From NCBI GenBank assembly GCA_023387135.1, contig JAEWIK010000284.1, positions 1 through 6,956 on the forward strand: DNA of 6,956 bases. Reading direction: 5' to 3'. A program made the position numbers and the translations under genes. Numbering within the stretch: the stretch's first letter is position 1; each line of letters starts with the position of its first letter. The notes below the pieces were generated by a model. The model was not told the origin of the DNA and searched no databases. It was given only the letters and a program-made list of their open reading frames with translations. This document shows positions 1 through 6,487 of this stretch, piece after piece. The DNA comes from Actinomycetes bacterium. GTDB taxonomy: Bacteria; Actinomycetota; Actinomycetes; Propionibacteriales; Propionibacteriaceae.

Positions 1-1790
1 GCCATGGAGGTGCCGGAGATGGTGGCGGGTTCGTTGCCCGTCCCCACGCCCGTCGAGACGATCGAGACGCCGGGAGCCGCGACGAGCGGGCTGACCGAGC
101 TGTCGACGTTCGTCGGGCCGCCGGACGAGAACGAGCCGTACGCCCGGTAGCCCGGGTTGGCGAGTTCGGAGGCGGTCATGGTGACGGTGCCGCCGTCGGC
201 GGCCTGCAGGGTCTCCGCGGCGGTGCTGGGCACGCCGAGGAACGGGATGGTCACCACGTACTGGGTGCCGTCGTCGGGGTTGCTGGTGATGTCACCTTCG
301 AAGGGCGGGTAGCCCTCGTCGGTGTTGAGCTGCAGCACCGCTGCCGCCCCCGCCTGCTGCCCGTAGATCGCCTTCGCCACGCGGGCACAGGTGCCCCTGG
401 TGGCCACGGCGAACTGCTTGCCGCCTGACGTGACGCCGGCCTTCTGGTACGCGGCCACCGAGCACCCGAGGGCCTCGTTCTCGGCCGTCGCGGGGTCGTC
501 CTTGAGCAGGACCACCGTCAGCGGGCCGGACGGCAGGTCGGCGTTGTTGGCCTTCATCGCCTTCAGCGTGGCGCCGGTGCTGAACGCGAGGTCGGCACCG
601 GGGAAGCTGGCGATGCTGTCGACGGCCGAGACAGACACGACGCCGTTGGCCACGCCGGGCGAACCGGCGAGGTACGGGTTGGGGCCGGAGTTGCCGGCCG
701 AGGACACCACGACGACGCCCGCGCCGATGGCGTTGGTCGCCGCCACCGAGGTCGGGTCATCGACGGTTCCCCAGACGGAGCCGAGGGACATGTTGATGAC
801 GTCCATATTGTGGTCGACCGCCCAGTCGATGGCCTCGGTCGTGACGTCGGTGCTGCCCGAGCAGCCGAACACGCGCAGCGCGTAGAGGTCGACCTTGGGA
901 GCGACGCCGGGGCCGATCCTGAAGTCGCGCGACGGGGTGGAGGCGTCGTACGGGCCGGTGTAGGTGGCGCCGTCGGCCGTCACGCCGTTGCCGCCGGCAG
1001 TGCCTGCGACGTGGCTGCCGTGACCGTTGCAGTCGAGCGGGTTGGGGTCGGGGTGCGGCACCGGCTGGTAGGTCGGGCTCGCGGGGTCGGCGTCGTAGTC
1101 GTCGCCCGCGAAGTCCCAGCCGCCCTTGACGCGGGGCGCGCCCGGCCCGAACAGGGACGGGTCGGCCGCCGACGCCTCGTCGGCGTGGGCTGCTTCGTAA
1201 GCAGCCACCGTCCCGGGGCCGGCGAAGTTGGCGTGGGTGTAGTCGATGCCGGTGTCGATGATCGCGACCTTGACGCCCTCACCGGTGTACCCGGTGTCCT
1301 GCCAGACCGAGGGGATGCCGATGTAGGGCACGGATTCGGCGTTGTCGATCGTGTAGAGGCGGACGGCGTGGACGGCGACGACCTCGGGCAGTGCTGCCAC
1401 CGCGTCGAGGCTCTTGCGCGGCAGGCTCACGCGGATGCCGTTGTAGGCGGACTGCATCTGGGCCTGCACCTTGCCGCCCTTGCCCTTGACCGTCCTGGCG
1501 ACCTTGTCCTGGGTGGCGCGCAGCTTGGACTTCACGCTGTTGCGCTCGCTGGTCGAGAGCCTGCGGCCTTCCTTGGCCTCGACGACCGCGACCGGATCGC
1601 CGACGACCTCGACTATCGCCTGCACCGTGGAGTCCTTCGACGCGCTCTTCGGAGTGAGCTTCGCGTCGATCCGGCCGGCGGAGGGAGCCTTGTCGAATCT
1701 TCCTGCAGGGTCCGCGGGTGCCGCGTAGGCGGCCACCGACGGGAGGGCCAGGGCGAGGGCGCCCGTAGCGATGAGGAGCTTGCGGTACAA
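1..1790 (-). CDS. Secreted subtilisin-family (S8) serine protease with PA-domain insert, 3'-partial
   Basis: Extracellular serine endopeptidase; 596 full codons are visible and the C-terminus lies beyond the window. The N-terminus (MYRK, then a hydrophobic run to about residue 20, AYA-A near 21-24) is a Sec signal peptide. Residues about 52-148 resemble an I9 propeptide, which in this family acts as chaperone and inhibitor and is removed on maturation. The catalytic residues are all present: D179 in VAIIDTGID, H257 in GHGSHVAG, oxyanion N367 in SSAGNSGPN and S595 in SGTSMA. The stretch of about 180 residues between GVVSVSAV and YGSFSSGGP is an inserted PA domain (roughly 400-545), as in lactocepin- and cucumisin-like subtilases. 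The start is TTG 1790-1788: it gives an ideal signal peptide and no in-frame ATG or GTG lies nearby. The Shine-Dalgarno-like GAAAGG (1803-1808) is 12 nt upstream, rather far. Family assignment is firm; substrate and any cell-wall anchor are unknown. Confidence 0.95.
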   Translation of the reverse strand, partial: MYRKLLIATGALALALPSVAAYAAPADPAGRFDKAPSAGRIDAKLTPKSASKDSTVQAIVEVVGDPVAVVEAKEGRRLSTSERNSVKSKLRATQDKVARTVKGKGGKVQAQMQSAYNGIRVSLPRKSLDAVAALPEVVAVHAVRLYTIDNAESVPYIGIPSVWQDTGYTGEGVKVAIIDTGIDYTHANFAGPGTVAAYEAAHADEASAADPSLFGPGAPRVKGGWDFAGDDYDADPASPTYQPVPHPDPNPLDCNGHGSHVAGTAGGNGVTADGATYTGPYDASTPSRDFRIGPGVAPKVDLYALRVFGCSGSTDVTTEAIDWAVDHNMDVINMSLGSVWGTVDDPTSVAATNAIGAGVVVVSSAGNSGPNPYLAGSPGVANGVVSVSAVDSIASFPGADLAFSTGATLKAMKANNADLPSGPLTVVLLKDDPATAENEALGCSVAAYQKAGVTSGGKQFAVATRGTCARVAKAIYGQQAGAAAVLQLNTDEGYPPFEGDITSNPDDGTQYVVTIPFLGVPSTAAETLQAADGGTVTMTASELANPGYRAYGSFSSGGPTNVDSSVSPLVAAPGVSIVSTGVGTGNEPATISGTSM

Positions 1791-1812
1791 AGTGCTACCC
1801 AGCCTTTCGTGA

Positions 1813-1827
1813 GGTGGGAGGGAGGGG
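1813..1827 (+). other. G-rich tract, possible G-quadruplex, opposite the protease leader
   Basis: The plus strand carries runs of GG, GGG, GGG and GGGG separated by single T or A bases. This allows a two-layer G-quadruplex, or a three-layer one with a defect. It is the template strand for the protease, so the mRNA leader is correspondingly C-rich. It lies about 25 nt upstream of the TTG start. The pattern is seen directly; folding and any role are inference. Confidence 0.35.
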
Positions 1828-1837
1828 TTTCCTTTGT

Positions 1838-1853
1838 GCGTGGTCAGCCACGC
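1838..1853 (-). other. Small hairpin in the protease 5' leader
   Basis: GCGTGG and CCACGC form a perfect 6-bp stem around a 4-nt loop. With the promoter at 1875-1903, transcription would begin near 1868, placing this hairpin about 15 nt from the mRNA 5' end. It could stabilise the transcript, but no sequence shows that it does. Confidence 0.35.
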
Positions 1854-1874
1854 TTGGTAGTGCGACCTGCTGGC

Positions 1875-1903
1875 ACGTTAGGAGTGTGCGGCGAAACCGT
1901 CAA
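1875..1903 (-). promoter_or_regulatory. Sigma70-type promoter of the protease
   Basis: On the minus strand, TTGACG (1903-1898) is followed by a 17-nt spacer and TAACGT (1880-1875). The -35 matches consensus at five of six positions and the -10 keeps the TAnnnT pattern. The expected start near 1868 gives a leader of about 78 nt before the TTG. No equally good promoter for the plus-strand RNase is visible in the rest of this 200-bp gap. Confidence 0.6.
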
Positions 1904-1971
1904 CGCCCTGTGACATTCCTTCCAGGTTTCTGAGCGCGTGATCGAGGGTCTGAGCCCCCGCCGAGCCCCCT

Positions 1972-1989
1972 GAAGGTCCACAGTGGAGG
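1972..1989 (+). promoter_or_regulatory. Ribosome-binding candidates deciding the RNase start
   Basis: TGGAGG (1984-1989) ends one base before ATG 1991, closer than usual, while GAAGG (1972-1976) is 14 nt away, farther than usual. For the in-frame ATG at 2009 the same TGGAGG is 19 nt upstream. Thus neither start has a standard ribosome-binding site. A leaderless or near-leaderless mRNA, common in actinobacteria, is possible. Confidence 0.35.
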
Positions 1990-1990
1990 C

Positions 1991-3379
1991 ATGACAACGT
2001 CCCGCGTCATGCTCACCTTCCTCGGCGGTGCGCGCACCGTCACGGGTTCGAAGTATCTGCTCACCGTCGGCGAGCGCCGCCTCCTCGTCGATGCCGGGCT
2101 GTTCCAGGGCGAGAAGCAGCTCCGCGAACTCAACTGGGCGGAGTTCGGCGTTCCCCCGGCCTCGCTCAGCGACATCCTCATCACCCACGCCCACATGGAC
2201 CACGTCGGCTACCTGCCGGCGCTGGTGGCGAGGGGCTTCAGCGGCAGGGTGTGGGCGACTCCGGCCACCATCAGGCTGGCGGAGATCGTCCTGCTCGACT
2301 CGGCGTTCCTCAACGAACGGGACGCCGAGCACGCCGCCGAGCGCGGCTACTCCAAGCACACCCCGCCGCTGCCGCTCTACACGACTCCGGACGTCGAGGC
2401 GACGATGAAGCTGTTCCGTCCCGTCGAGTACGAGGAGAACCTCGACCTCGGCGACGGCATCACGGCGCGCTTCACCAGGGCCGGCCACATCCTCGGCTCG
2501 GCCAGCATCAGGGTGCAGACCCCGCGGACGGCGGTGCTCTTCTCGGGCGACCTCGGACGGCACGACCACCCGGTGCTGCGCGCCCGTGACGTGCCCGAGG
2601 GGGCGCCGGCGGTGCTCGTCGAGTCGACGTACGGCGACAGGGAGCATCCCGAACCCGCCGGCCCGCCCCACGAGGAGTTCGCCGACCTGGTGCGGCGGAC
2701 TGTGCGGCGCGGCGGTTCGGTCCTCGTCCCGGCGTTCGCCGTCGACAGGACGGAGGTCGTGCTGAAGACGCTGTCGGAGATGCAGGACGACGGGCGCATC
2801 CCCGAGGTGCCGATCTTCGTGAACTCGCCCATGGCCCTGAGCGCGCTGCGGGTGTACAGGGATCCTCAGTTCTCCGACGAACTGCGTCCCGACCTCGACC
2901 CCGACCACTTCATCAACCTGCCGCAGCTCCGCGAGGTGCGTTCGACAGAGGACTCGATGCGGCTCAACGACCCCAAGCACCCCTGCCTCATCATCGCCGC
3001 CTCGGGCATGGCCACAGGCGGCAGGGTGCTGCACCACCTCGAACACATGCTGCCCGAGCACAAGCACGCCGTCGTCCTGGTCGGCTACCAGGGCGAAGGG
3101 ACGCGCGGACGCTCGCTCATCGAGGGCGCCAGGCACCTGAAGATGCACGGACGCTACGTCCCGGTGCGTGCCGAGATCCTGCAGGACAACGAGTTCAGCG
3201 TGCACGGCGACAGTTCGGACCTGTTGGACTGGCTGGGCGCGCTGTCACCGGCGCCCCGGACGGTGTTCACCGTCCACGGCACCGAGACCGCGGGCACGAC
3301 GTTCGGGGAACGCATCTCGGGAGCGTTCGGGTTCGACACTGTGCTGCCGTCCCTCGGGGAGACGGTTCGGCTCGACTGA
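1991..3379 (+). CDS. Beta-CASP metallo-beta-lactamase-fold RNase (CPSF/Ysh1-like)
   Basis: A 462-residue cytoplasmic zinc-dependent nuclease of the beta-CASP family (COG1236 type), expected to cleave or trim RNA. The MBL core shows the metal-binding HxHxDH motif (H66, H68, D70, H71), H166 in AGHILGS, D187 in SGDLGR and a C-terminal H429 in VHGT. The beta-CASP part, about 205-405, has motif A ESTYGDR (E211), the ASGMATGGRVLHH region (338-349, motif B histidine region) and motif C FSVHGD (H405). Length fits the stand-alone bacterial and archaeal relatives such as the Thermus TTHA0252 RNase; it lacks the extra C-terminal domain of RNase J. ATG 1991 is the longest start, but family members usually begin as MxLTFLG, so ATG 2009 (residue 7) is a serious alternative. 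The gene stands alone: divergent from the protease, convergent with the dehydrogenase. The exact RNA substrate cannot be told. Confidence 0.93.
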   Translation: MTTSRVMLTFLGGARTVTGSKYLLTVGERRLLVDAGLFQGEKQLRELNWAEFGVPPASLSDILITHAHMDHVGYLPALVARGFSGRVWATPATIRLAEIVLLDSAFLNERDAEHAAERGYSKHTPPLPLYTTPDVEATMKLFRPVEYEENLDLGDGITARFTRAGHILGSASIRVQTPRTAVLFSGDLGRHDHPVLRARDVPEGAPAVLVESTYGDREHPEPAGPPHEEFADLVRRTVRRGGSVLVPAFAVDRTEVVLKTLSEMQDDGRIPEVPIFVNSPMALSALRVYRDPQFSDELRPDLDPDHFINLPQLREVRSTEDSMRLNDPKHPCLIIAASGMATGGRVLHHLEHMLPEHKHAVVLVGYQGEGTRGRSLIEGARHLKMHGRYVPVRAEILQDNEFSVHGDSSDLLDWLGALSPAPRTVFTVHGTETAGTTFGERISGAFGFDTVLPSLGETVRLD

Positions 3380-3386
3380 CGAACCG
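3363..3386 (+). terminator. Hairpin over the RNase stop codon
   Basis: CGGTTCG (3363-3369) and CGAACCG (3380-3386) are perfect 7-nt inverted arms around a 10-nt loop containing the TGA stop (3377-3379). No T-run follows directly. It may protect the 3' end or help termination; a second CGGTTC at 3419-3424 could compete for the right arm. Confidence 0.35.
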
Positions 3387-3393
3387 CCTGGAG

Positions 3394-3416
3394 AAAACAC
3401 CGAGGGCGCGCGCCCT
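3394..3416 (-). terminator. Probable intrinsic terminator of the dehydrogenase gene
   Basis: AGGGCGCGCGCCCT (3403-3416) is a perfect 14-bp palindrome. Reading on the minus strand, downstream of the dehydrogenase stop, it is followed after five bases by TTTT (3397-3394). A GC-rich stem plus a short U-tract fits a weak Rho-independent terminator. Confidence 0.45.
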
Positions 3417-3470
3417 GCCGGTTCTTCCGTCCCTTGCCCGGTGGGACGGCTTCCCCGGGAGCGCGCGCCC
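3404..3470. repeat. Nested inverted repeat between convergent genes
   Basis: Outer arms GGGCGCGCGC (3404-3413) and GCGCGCGCCC (3461-3470) are perfectly complementary. Between them CCGTCCC (3427-3433) and GGGACGG (3443-3449) form a second perfect stem with a 9-nt loop. The structure fills almost the whole gap between the two convergent stop codons, so a bidirectional terminator or transcription-collision barrier is the likely role. The left outer arm can alternatively fold on itself as the palindrome at 3403-3416. Confidence 0.6.
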
Positions 3471-3479
3471 CCAGTGGCC

Positions 3480-6305
3480 CTACCTCGCGACGCCGGCTTG
3501 TTCGGCCAGCAGTTCCAGGACGTGCCGGTAGGGTTTGCCGGTCGCACGGGTCATCCCCAGCTCGCAGGTCCGGTTGCAGCTGGCGTGCGCTTCGGCGTTC
3601 AAACGGACCACTTCCGCGGCTTCGGGTGCCGTGGCGGCGGCCGTCAATTCGGGGTGCAACATGCCGCGGTCTCCCGCGAATGCGCAGCACCCCGCGTCGA
3701 GGGGAACATTCACCTTGTCCGCGACCGCCTTGGCGACGGTCACCAGATCGGGGTTGAGCCCCATCTGGGTGGACGAACAGGTGGGGTGGACGGTGAGCGA
3801 CTCGATCTTCTTGTACTCACCGAGGACGGGCAGGACGTGCCTGGCGACGAAGGCCACCGAGTCGATGACCTCGACGTGGAGGTCGGGCTCGGTCTCCAGC
3901 ATGTGCCGGAAGCCCTCGGTGCAGGACGAGGCGTCGCAGACGACCGGGAGCCTGCCGTCGCCGGTGGCCTCCTTGATGATCGGCAGCACCACCTTGCGCA
4001 TGGCCTCGTAACCGGCGGGGATGCCCTTGCTCGACCACGGCGTGCCGCAGCACATCGACTCGATCTGCGGGGGCACCAGCAGGTTGATGCCCGCCTTCGC
4101 GCACAGCGCCTCGAAGGAGACCTGCACGCCGGGGCCCTCCAGCGGGCCGAACATGACGTTCACGCAGGCGGGGAGATACACGGCGGTCACCTCGCCCGAG
4201 GGTGCCGGACGCTCGCGGCGCTTGCCGCCGCCCGGCAGCTCATTCGACCACAGCGGGATGGCGTCCTCGCTGACCACGGCCCTGGCGAGCTTGTTCACGC
4301 CCGTGATGACCGGCTGCAGCGGGCCCATGGCGTCGGCCAGCGACAGCACCGTGGAGAAGGTGCCGGTGGTGCCCTTCCAGTGCTTGGCCATGGTCGTCCA
4401 CGTGGCTGCGACGGGGCTCGGCACTATCTGCTTGCGGAGCTTCTTCACCAGCAGGCCCGTGTTGATCAGCACGGGGCAGGCCGTGCCGCACATGCCATCG
4501 ACAGCGCAGGTGTGGATGCCCTGGTACTCGTACTCCTTGGCCAGCTTCGCGGCGAGCTCGTGGTCGCCCCGCGCCTCGGCGTTGACCATCTCGCGCCGCA
4601 GCGCGATCCGCTGCCTGGGCGTGAGGGTCAGCGAACGGGACGGGCAGACCGGCTCGCAGTAGCCGCACTCGACGCACCTGTCGACCTCGGGTTCGATGGT
4701 CGGCGGCAGCTTGATGTGCTTGAGGTGGAGCTCGGGGTCGTCGGTGATGACGACGCCGGCGTTGAGCAGGCCCTTGGGGTCGAAGTAGTTCTTGATCTCG
4801 CACATCACGCCGTACAGCTCGTCGCCGTACTGGCGCTTCACGTACGGAGCCATCACCCGGCCGGTGCCGTGCTCGGCCTTGAGCGACCCCTCCTTGGCTA
4901 TGATCAGCTCGACCATGTCCTCGGTGAAGTCGATGTAGCGCTGCATCTGCTCGTCCGACTCGAACCTGTCGGTGAGCATGAAGTGGATGTTGCCGTCCTT
5001 CGCGTGCCCGAAGATCACCGAGTCGGCGTACGCGTACTTGTCGAACAGCACGGCGAGTTCGAGGCAGGTGTCGGCCAGGCGCTCGACGGGGACGACGACG
5101 TCCTCGAGCAGCGCGGTGGTGCCCGACCGCCTCGCGCCGGCGACGGAGGTGTAGAGGCCCTTGCGGAGCTTCCACAGTTCGGCGCGGAGCTTCGGGTCCT
5201 CGGTCATCTCGAACGGGTCGTCCGGCAGCGCCTTCAGGGTCGGACGGGCCGACGCGCTGACCTCGTCGAGTTCCTCGCGGCTGGTCGCCTGGTACTCGAT
5301 GAGCAGCGCGGCCTGCTGCTTCACCGTGAGCGCCTTGATCATCTGCGGGGTGTCGGGGAACGCCTGCCCCACGCGCAGCGAGGTGGTGTCCATCAGTTCG
5401 AGGGTGGCGGCGCCGGAGGCGACGAGGCCCGGCAGCGCGCTGTTGGCGGCGTAGAGGTCGTCGAAAACGACGAGCGCGGTGTTGGCGAAGGTGCGCACCG
5501 GGATCGTCCTGAAGACCGCCGACGCGACGAAGGCCAGCGTCCCCTCGCTGCCGATGATGAGGTGGGTGAGGATGTCAGCGGGGGTGGAGTAGTCGAGGAG
5601 GGCGTTGATGCCGTAGCCCATCGTGTTCTTCATGGAGAACTGCTGGGTGATCTTCGCCACCGAGGCCGGGTTGCCGAGCACGCGCTCGCGCAGCTTCAGC
5701 AGGCCTTCGTAGAGCGCCGGTTCGAGGGCGCGCAGCTTCTGGTCGGCGTCGGCAGCACCGGTGTCGATGACGGTGCCGGACGGCAGGACCGCCACCACCG
5801 ACTCCAGCGTCCGGTAGCTGTTCTCGACGGTGCCGCAGGCCATGCCCGAGGAGTTGTTGGCGATGACGCCGCCGATGGTGCAGGCGGCCTCACTGGCGGG
5901 GTCGGGCCCGAGCTTGCGTCCGTACGGGGCGAGGTGGGCGTTCACCTGCTTCACCGTCACGCCAGGCTGCACCCTGACGCACGCGCCGCCGTCCAACACC
6001 TCGACGCCTTGAAAGTGGCGCCGCACGTCGGCGAGCACCTGGTCGGTGCAGCCCTGGCCGGAGAGGCTGGTGCCGCCGGAGCGGAAGGTCAGGCCGATGC
6101 CCGCCGCCGCGGTCGCGCGCAGCAGCTTGGCCACCTCGTCGGCATCGCGCGGCGCGACTATCGCCGACGGCAGCAGCAGGAAGTGCGAAGCGTCGTGCGA
6201 CAAGGCGCGACGATCGAGTTCGGCCATGCGTACCTGGCGCGGGTCAGCCACGCAACCAGCGAGCATGGCGGTTAGGGTGTCTGTGCGCTCGGCTGTCACA
6301 GTCAT
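3480..6305 (-). CDS. Fused FAD-linked 2-hydroxyacid dehydrogenase / Fe-S oxidoreductase (D-lactate dehydrogenase type)
   Basis: A 941-residue enzyme expected to oxidise a D-2-hydroxyacid (D-lactate, D-2-hydroxyglutarate or glycolate) to the 2-oxoacid and pass electrons through FAD and Fe-S clusters to the respiratory chain. The N-terminal FAD-binding (PCMH) domain, about 40-270, has FRSGGTSLSGQ (75-85), GPDPASEAACTIGG (133-146) and GSEGTLA (252-258). The FAD-oxidase C domain has GHAKDGNIHF (433-442) and AEHGTGR (477-483). A ferredoxin-like part follows: C544, C547, C550, C554 in CxxCxxCxxxCP, then C600, C606, C610 in CAVDGMCGTACP. Two cysteine-rich CCG-type regions end the protein: C714 with CCG at 752-754, and C843 with CCA at 873-875, then C910 and C914. 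Length and order match YdiJ and Shewanella Dld-II. Start ATG 6305 is chosen because GAGGAG lies 7 nt upstream; an in-frame extension to 6443 lacks family similarity. The divergent GntR/FCD gene and operator suggest substrate-induced expression. Exact substrate is unresolved. Confidence 0.94.
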   Translation of the reverse strand: MTVTAERTDTLTAMLAGCVADPRQVRMAELDRRALSHDASHFLLLPSAIVAPRDADEVAKLLRATAAAGIGLTFRSGGTSLSGQGCTDQVLADVRRHFQGVEVLDGGACVRVQPGVTVKQVNAHLAPYGRKLGPDPASEAACTIGGVIANNSSGMACGTVENSYRTLESVVAVLPSGTVIDTGAADADQKLRALEPALYEGLLKLRERVLGNPASVAKITQQFSMKNTMGYGINALLDYSTPADILTHLIIGSEGTLAFVASAVFRTIPVRTFANTALVVFDDLYAANSALPGLVASGAATLELMDTTSLRVGQAFPDTPQMIKALTVKQQAALLIEYQATSREELDEVSASARPTLKALPDDPFEMTEDPKLRAELWKLRKGLYTSVAGARRSGTTALLEDVVVPVERLADTCLELAVLFDKYAYADSVIFGHAKDGNIHFMLTDRFESDEQMQRYIDFTEDMVELIIAKEGSLKAEHGTGRVMAPYVKRQYGDELYGVMCEIKNYFDPKGLLNAGVVITDDPELHLKHIKLPPTIEPEVDRCVECGYCEPVCPSRSLTLTPRQRIALRREMVNAEARGDHELAAKLAKEYEYQGIHTCAVDGMCGTACPVLINTGLLVKKLRKQIVPSPVAATWTTMAKHWKGTTGTFSTVLSLADAMGPLQPVITGVNKLARAVVSEDAIPLWSNELPGGGKRRERPAPSGEVTAVYLPACVNVMFGPLEGPGVQVSFEALCAKAGINLLVPPQIESMCCGTPWSSKGIPAGYEAMRKVVLPIIKEATGDGRLPVVCDASSCTEGFRHMLETEPDLHVEVIDSVAFVARHVLPVLGEYKKIESLTVHPTCSSTQMGLNPDLVTVAKAVADKVNVPLDAGCCAFAGDRGMLHPELTAAATAPEAAEVVRLNAEAHASCNRTCELGMTRATGKPYRHVLELLAEQAGVAR

Positions 6306-6312
6306 GGGCGAA

Positions 6313-6318
6313 CTCCTC
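6313..6318 (-). promoter_or_regulatory. Ribosome-binding site of the dehydrogenase
   Basis: GAGGAG on the minus strand with 7 nt to ATG 6305. It fixes the start at the MTVTAER methionine rather than at any of the in-frame upstream Met codons. Confidence 0.8.
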
Positions 6319-6335
6319 ACTGAGTCTCGACAAGG

Positions 6336-6364
6336 ATTGTCTGACAAGTAGACGAGTCGCACAA
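6336..6364 (-). promoter_or_regulatory. Putative promoter of the dehydrogenase
   Basis: On the minus strand TTGTGC (6364-6359) is separated by 17 nt from GACAAT (6341-6336). The -10 keeps four of six consensus bases and the -35 keeps TTG. The start would be near 6329, giving a leader of about 25 nt. The match is modest, but the spacing is ideal and the operator overlaps the -10. Confidence 0.45.
6337..6347. promoter_or_regulatory. FadR/FCD-type GntR operator
   Basis: TTGTCTGACAA has perfect inverted 5-nt arms around a central T and fits the FadR-subfamily consensus TNGTNNNACNA exactly. It sits between a hydroxyacid dehydrogenase and a divergent GntR/FCD gene and covers the putative -10 box, so bound regulator should block transcription of the dehydrogenase. 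A degenerate second site, GAGTCGCACAA (6354-6364), lacks one outer base and overlaps the -35. Binding by this regulator is inferred. Confidence 0.65.
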
Positions 6365-6390
6365 GCGATTTCGCGAATTTGTGCCGCATG

Positions 6391-6424
6391 GAAGATCGCA
6401 CACCGACTTCGGTGCAGGATCTTC
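6391..6424. repeat. Two-tier inverted repeat in the divergent control region
   Basis: GAAGATC (6391-6397) pairs with GATCTTC (6418-6424). Inside, CACCG (6401-6405) pairs with CGGTG (6410-6414) around the loop ACTT, with 3-nt internal loops between the tiers. It lies upstream of the putative promoters on both sides, so a protein-binding site is as likely as an RNA hairpin. No T-tract suggests a terminator. Confidence 0.5.
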
Positions 6425-6426
6425 CG

Positions 6427-6440
6427 CCTCGGGTCCGAGG
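6427..6440. repeat. Short palindrome upstream of the GntR gene
   Basis: CCTCGG and CCGAGG are perfect inverted arms separated by GT. It begins two bases after the previous inverted repeat and ends 14 nt before the candidate -10 box of the regulator, about where a -35 would be. An operator for another regulator is possible; role unknown. Confidence 0.4.
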
Positions 6441-6453
6441 CACCGGACGCGAC

Positions 6454-6483
6454 TAAGATTCGGCTCACCACGCGAAATTGGAG
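6454..6483 (+). promoter_or_regulatory. Candidate -10 box and ribosome-binding site of the GntR gene
   Basis: TAAGAT (6454-6459) matches the -10 consensus at four of six positions; no recognisable -35 lies 16-18 nt upstream. GGAG (6480-6483) lies 4 nt before the GTG at 6488 and supports that start. Confidence 0.4.
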
Positions 6484-6487
6484 CCCA

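Noticed and set aside
810..1913. A 367-codon plus-strand frame opposite the protease
   Set aside because: Translation is a V/G/A/R/D-rich antisense shadow; the minus strand carries the full D/H/N/S catalytic set.
1844..3205. A 453-codon minus-strand frame opposite the RNase
   Set aside because: Low-complexity R/H/V/E-rich translation with no motif, and no ribosome-binding site noted; the plus strand encodes all MBL and beta-CASP motifs.
3168..6275. A 1035-codon open frame on the plus strand opposite the dehydrogenase
   Set aside because: It is a mirror of the strongly GC-biased codons of the minus-strand gene: composition is dominated by G, V, A, R, H, D with no recognisable domain, and the minus strand encodes a complete, well-conserved enzyme.
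6365..6382. TTCGCGAA palindrome (6370-6377) as a further operator
   Set aside because: Only an 8-bp core is symmetric and the flanks do not pair; too short to support as a site.
6306..6443. N-terminal extension of the dehydrogenase by 46 residues
   Set aside because: The extension has no family similarity, spans the predicted promoter and operator, and the ATG at 6305 has a strong, well-spaced GAGGAG.
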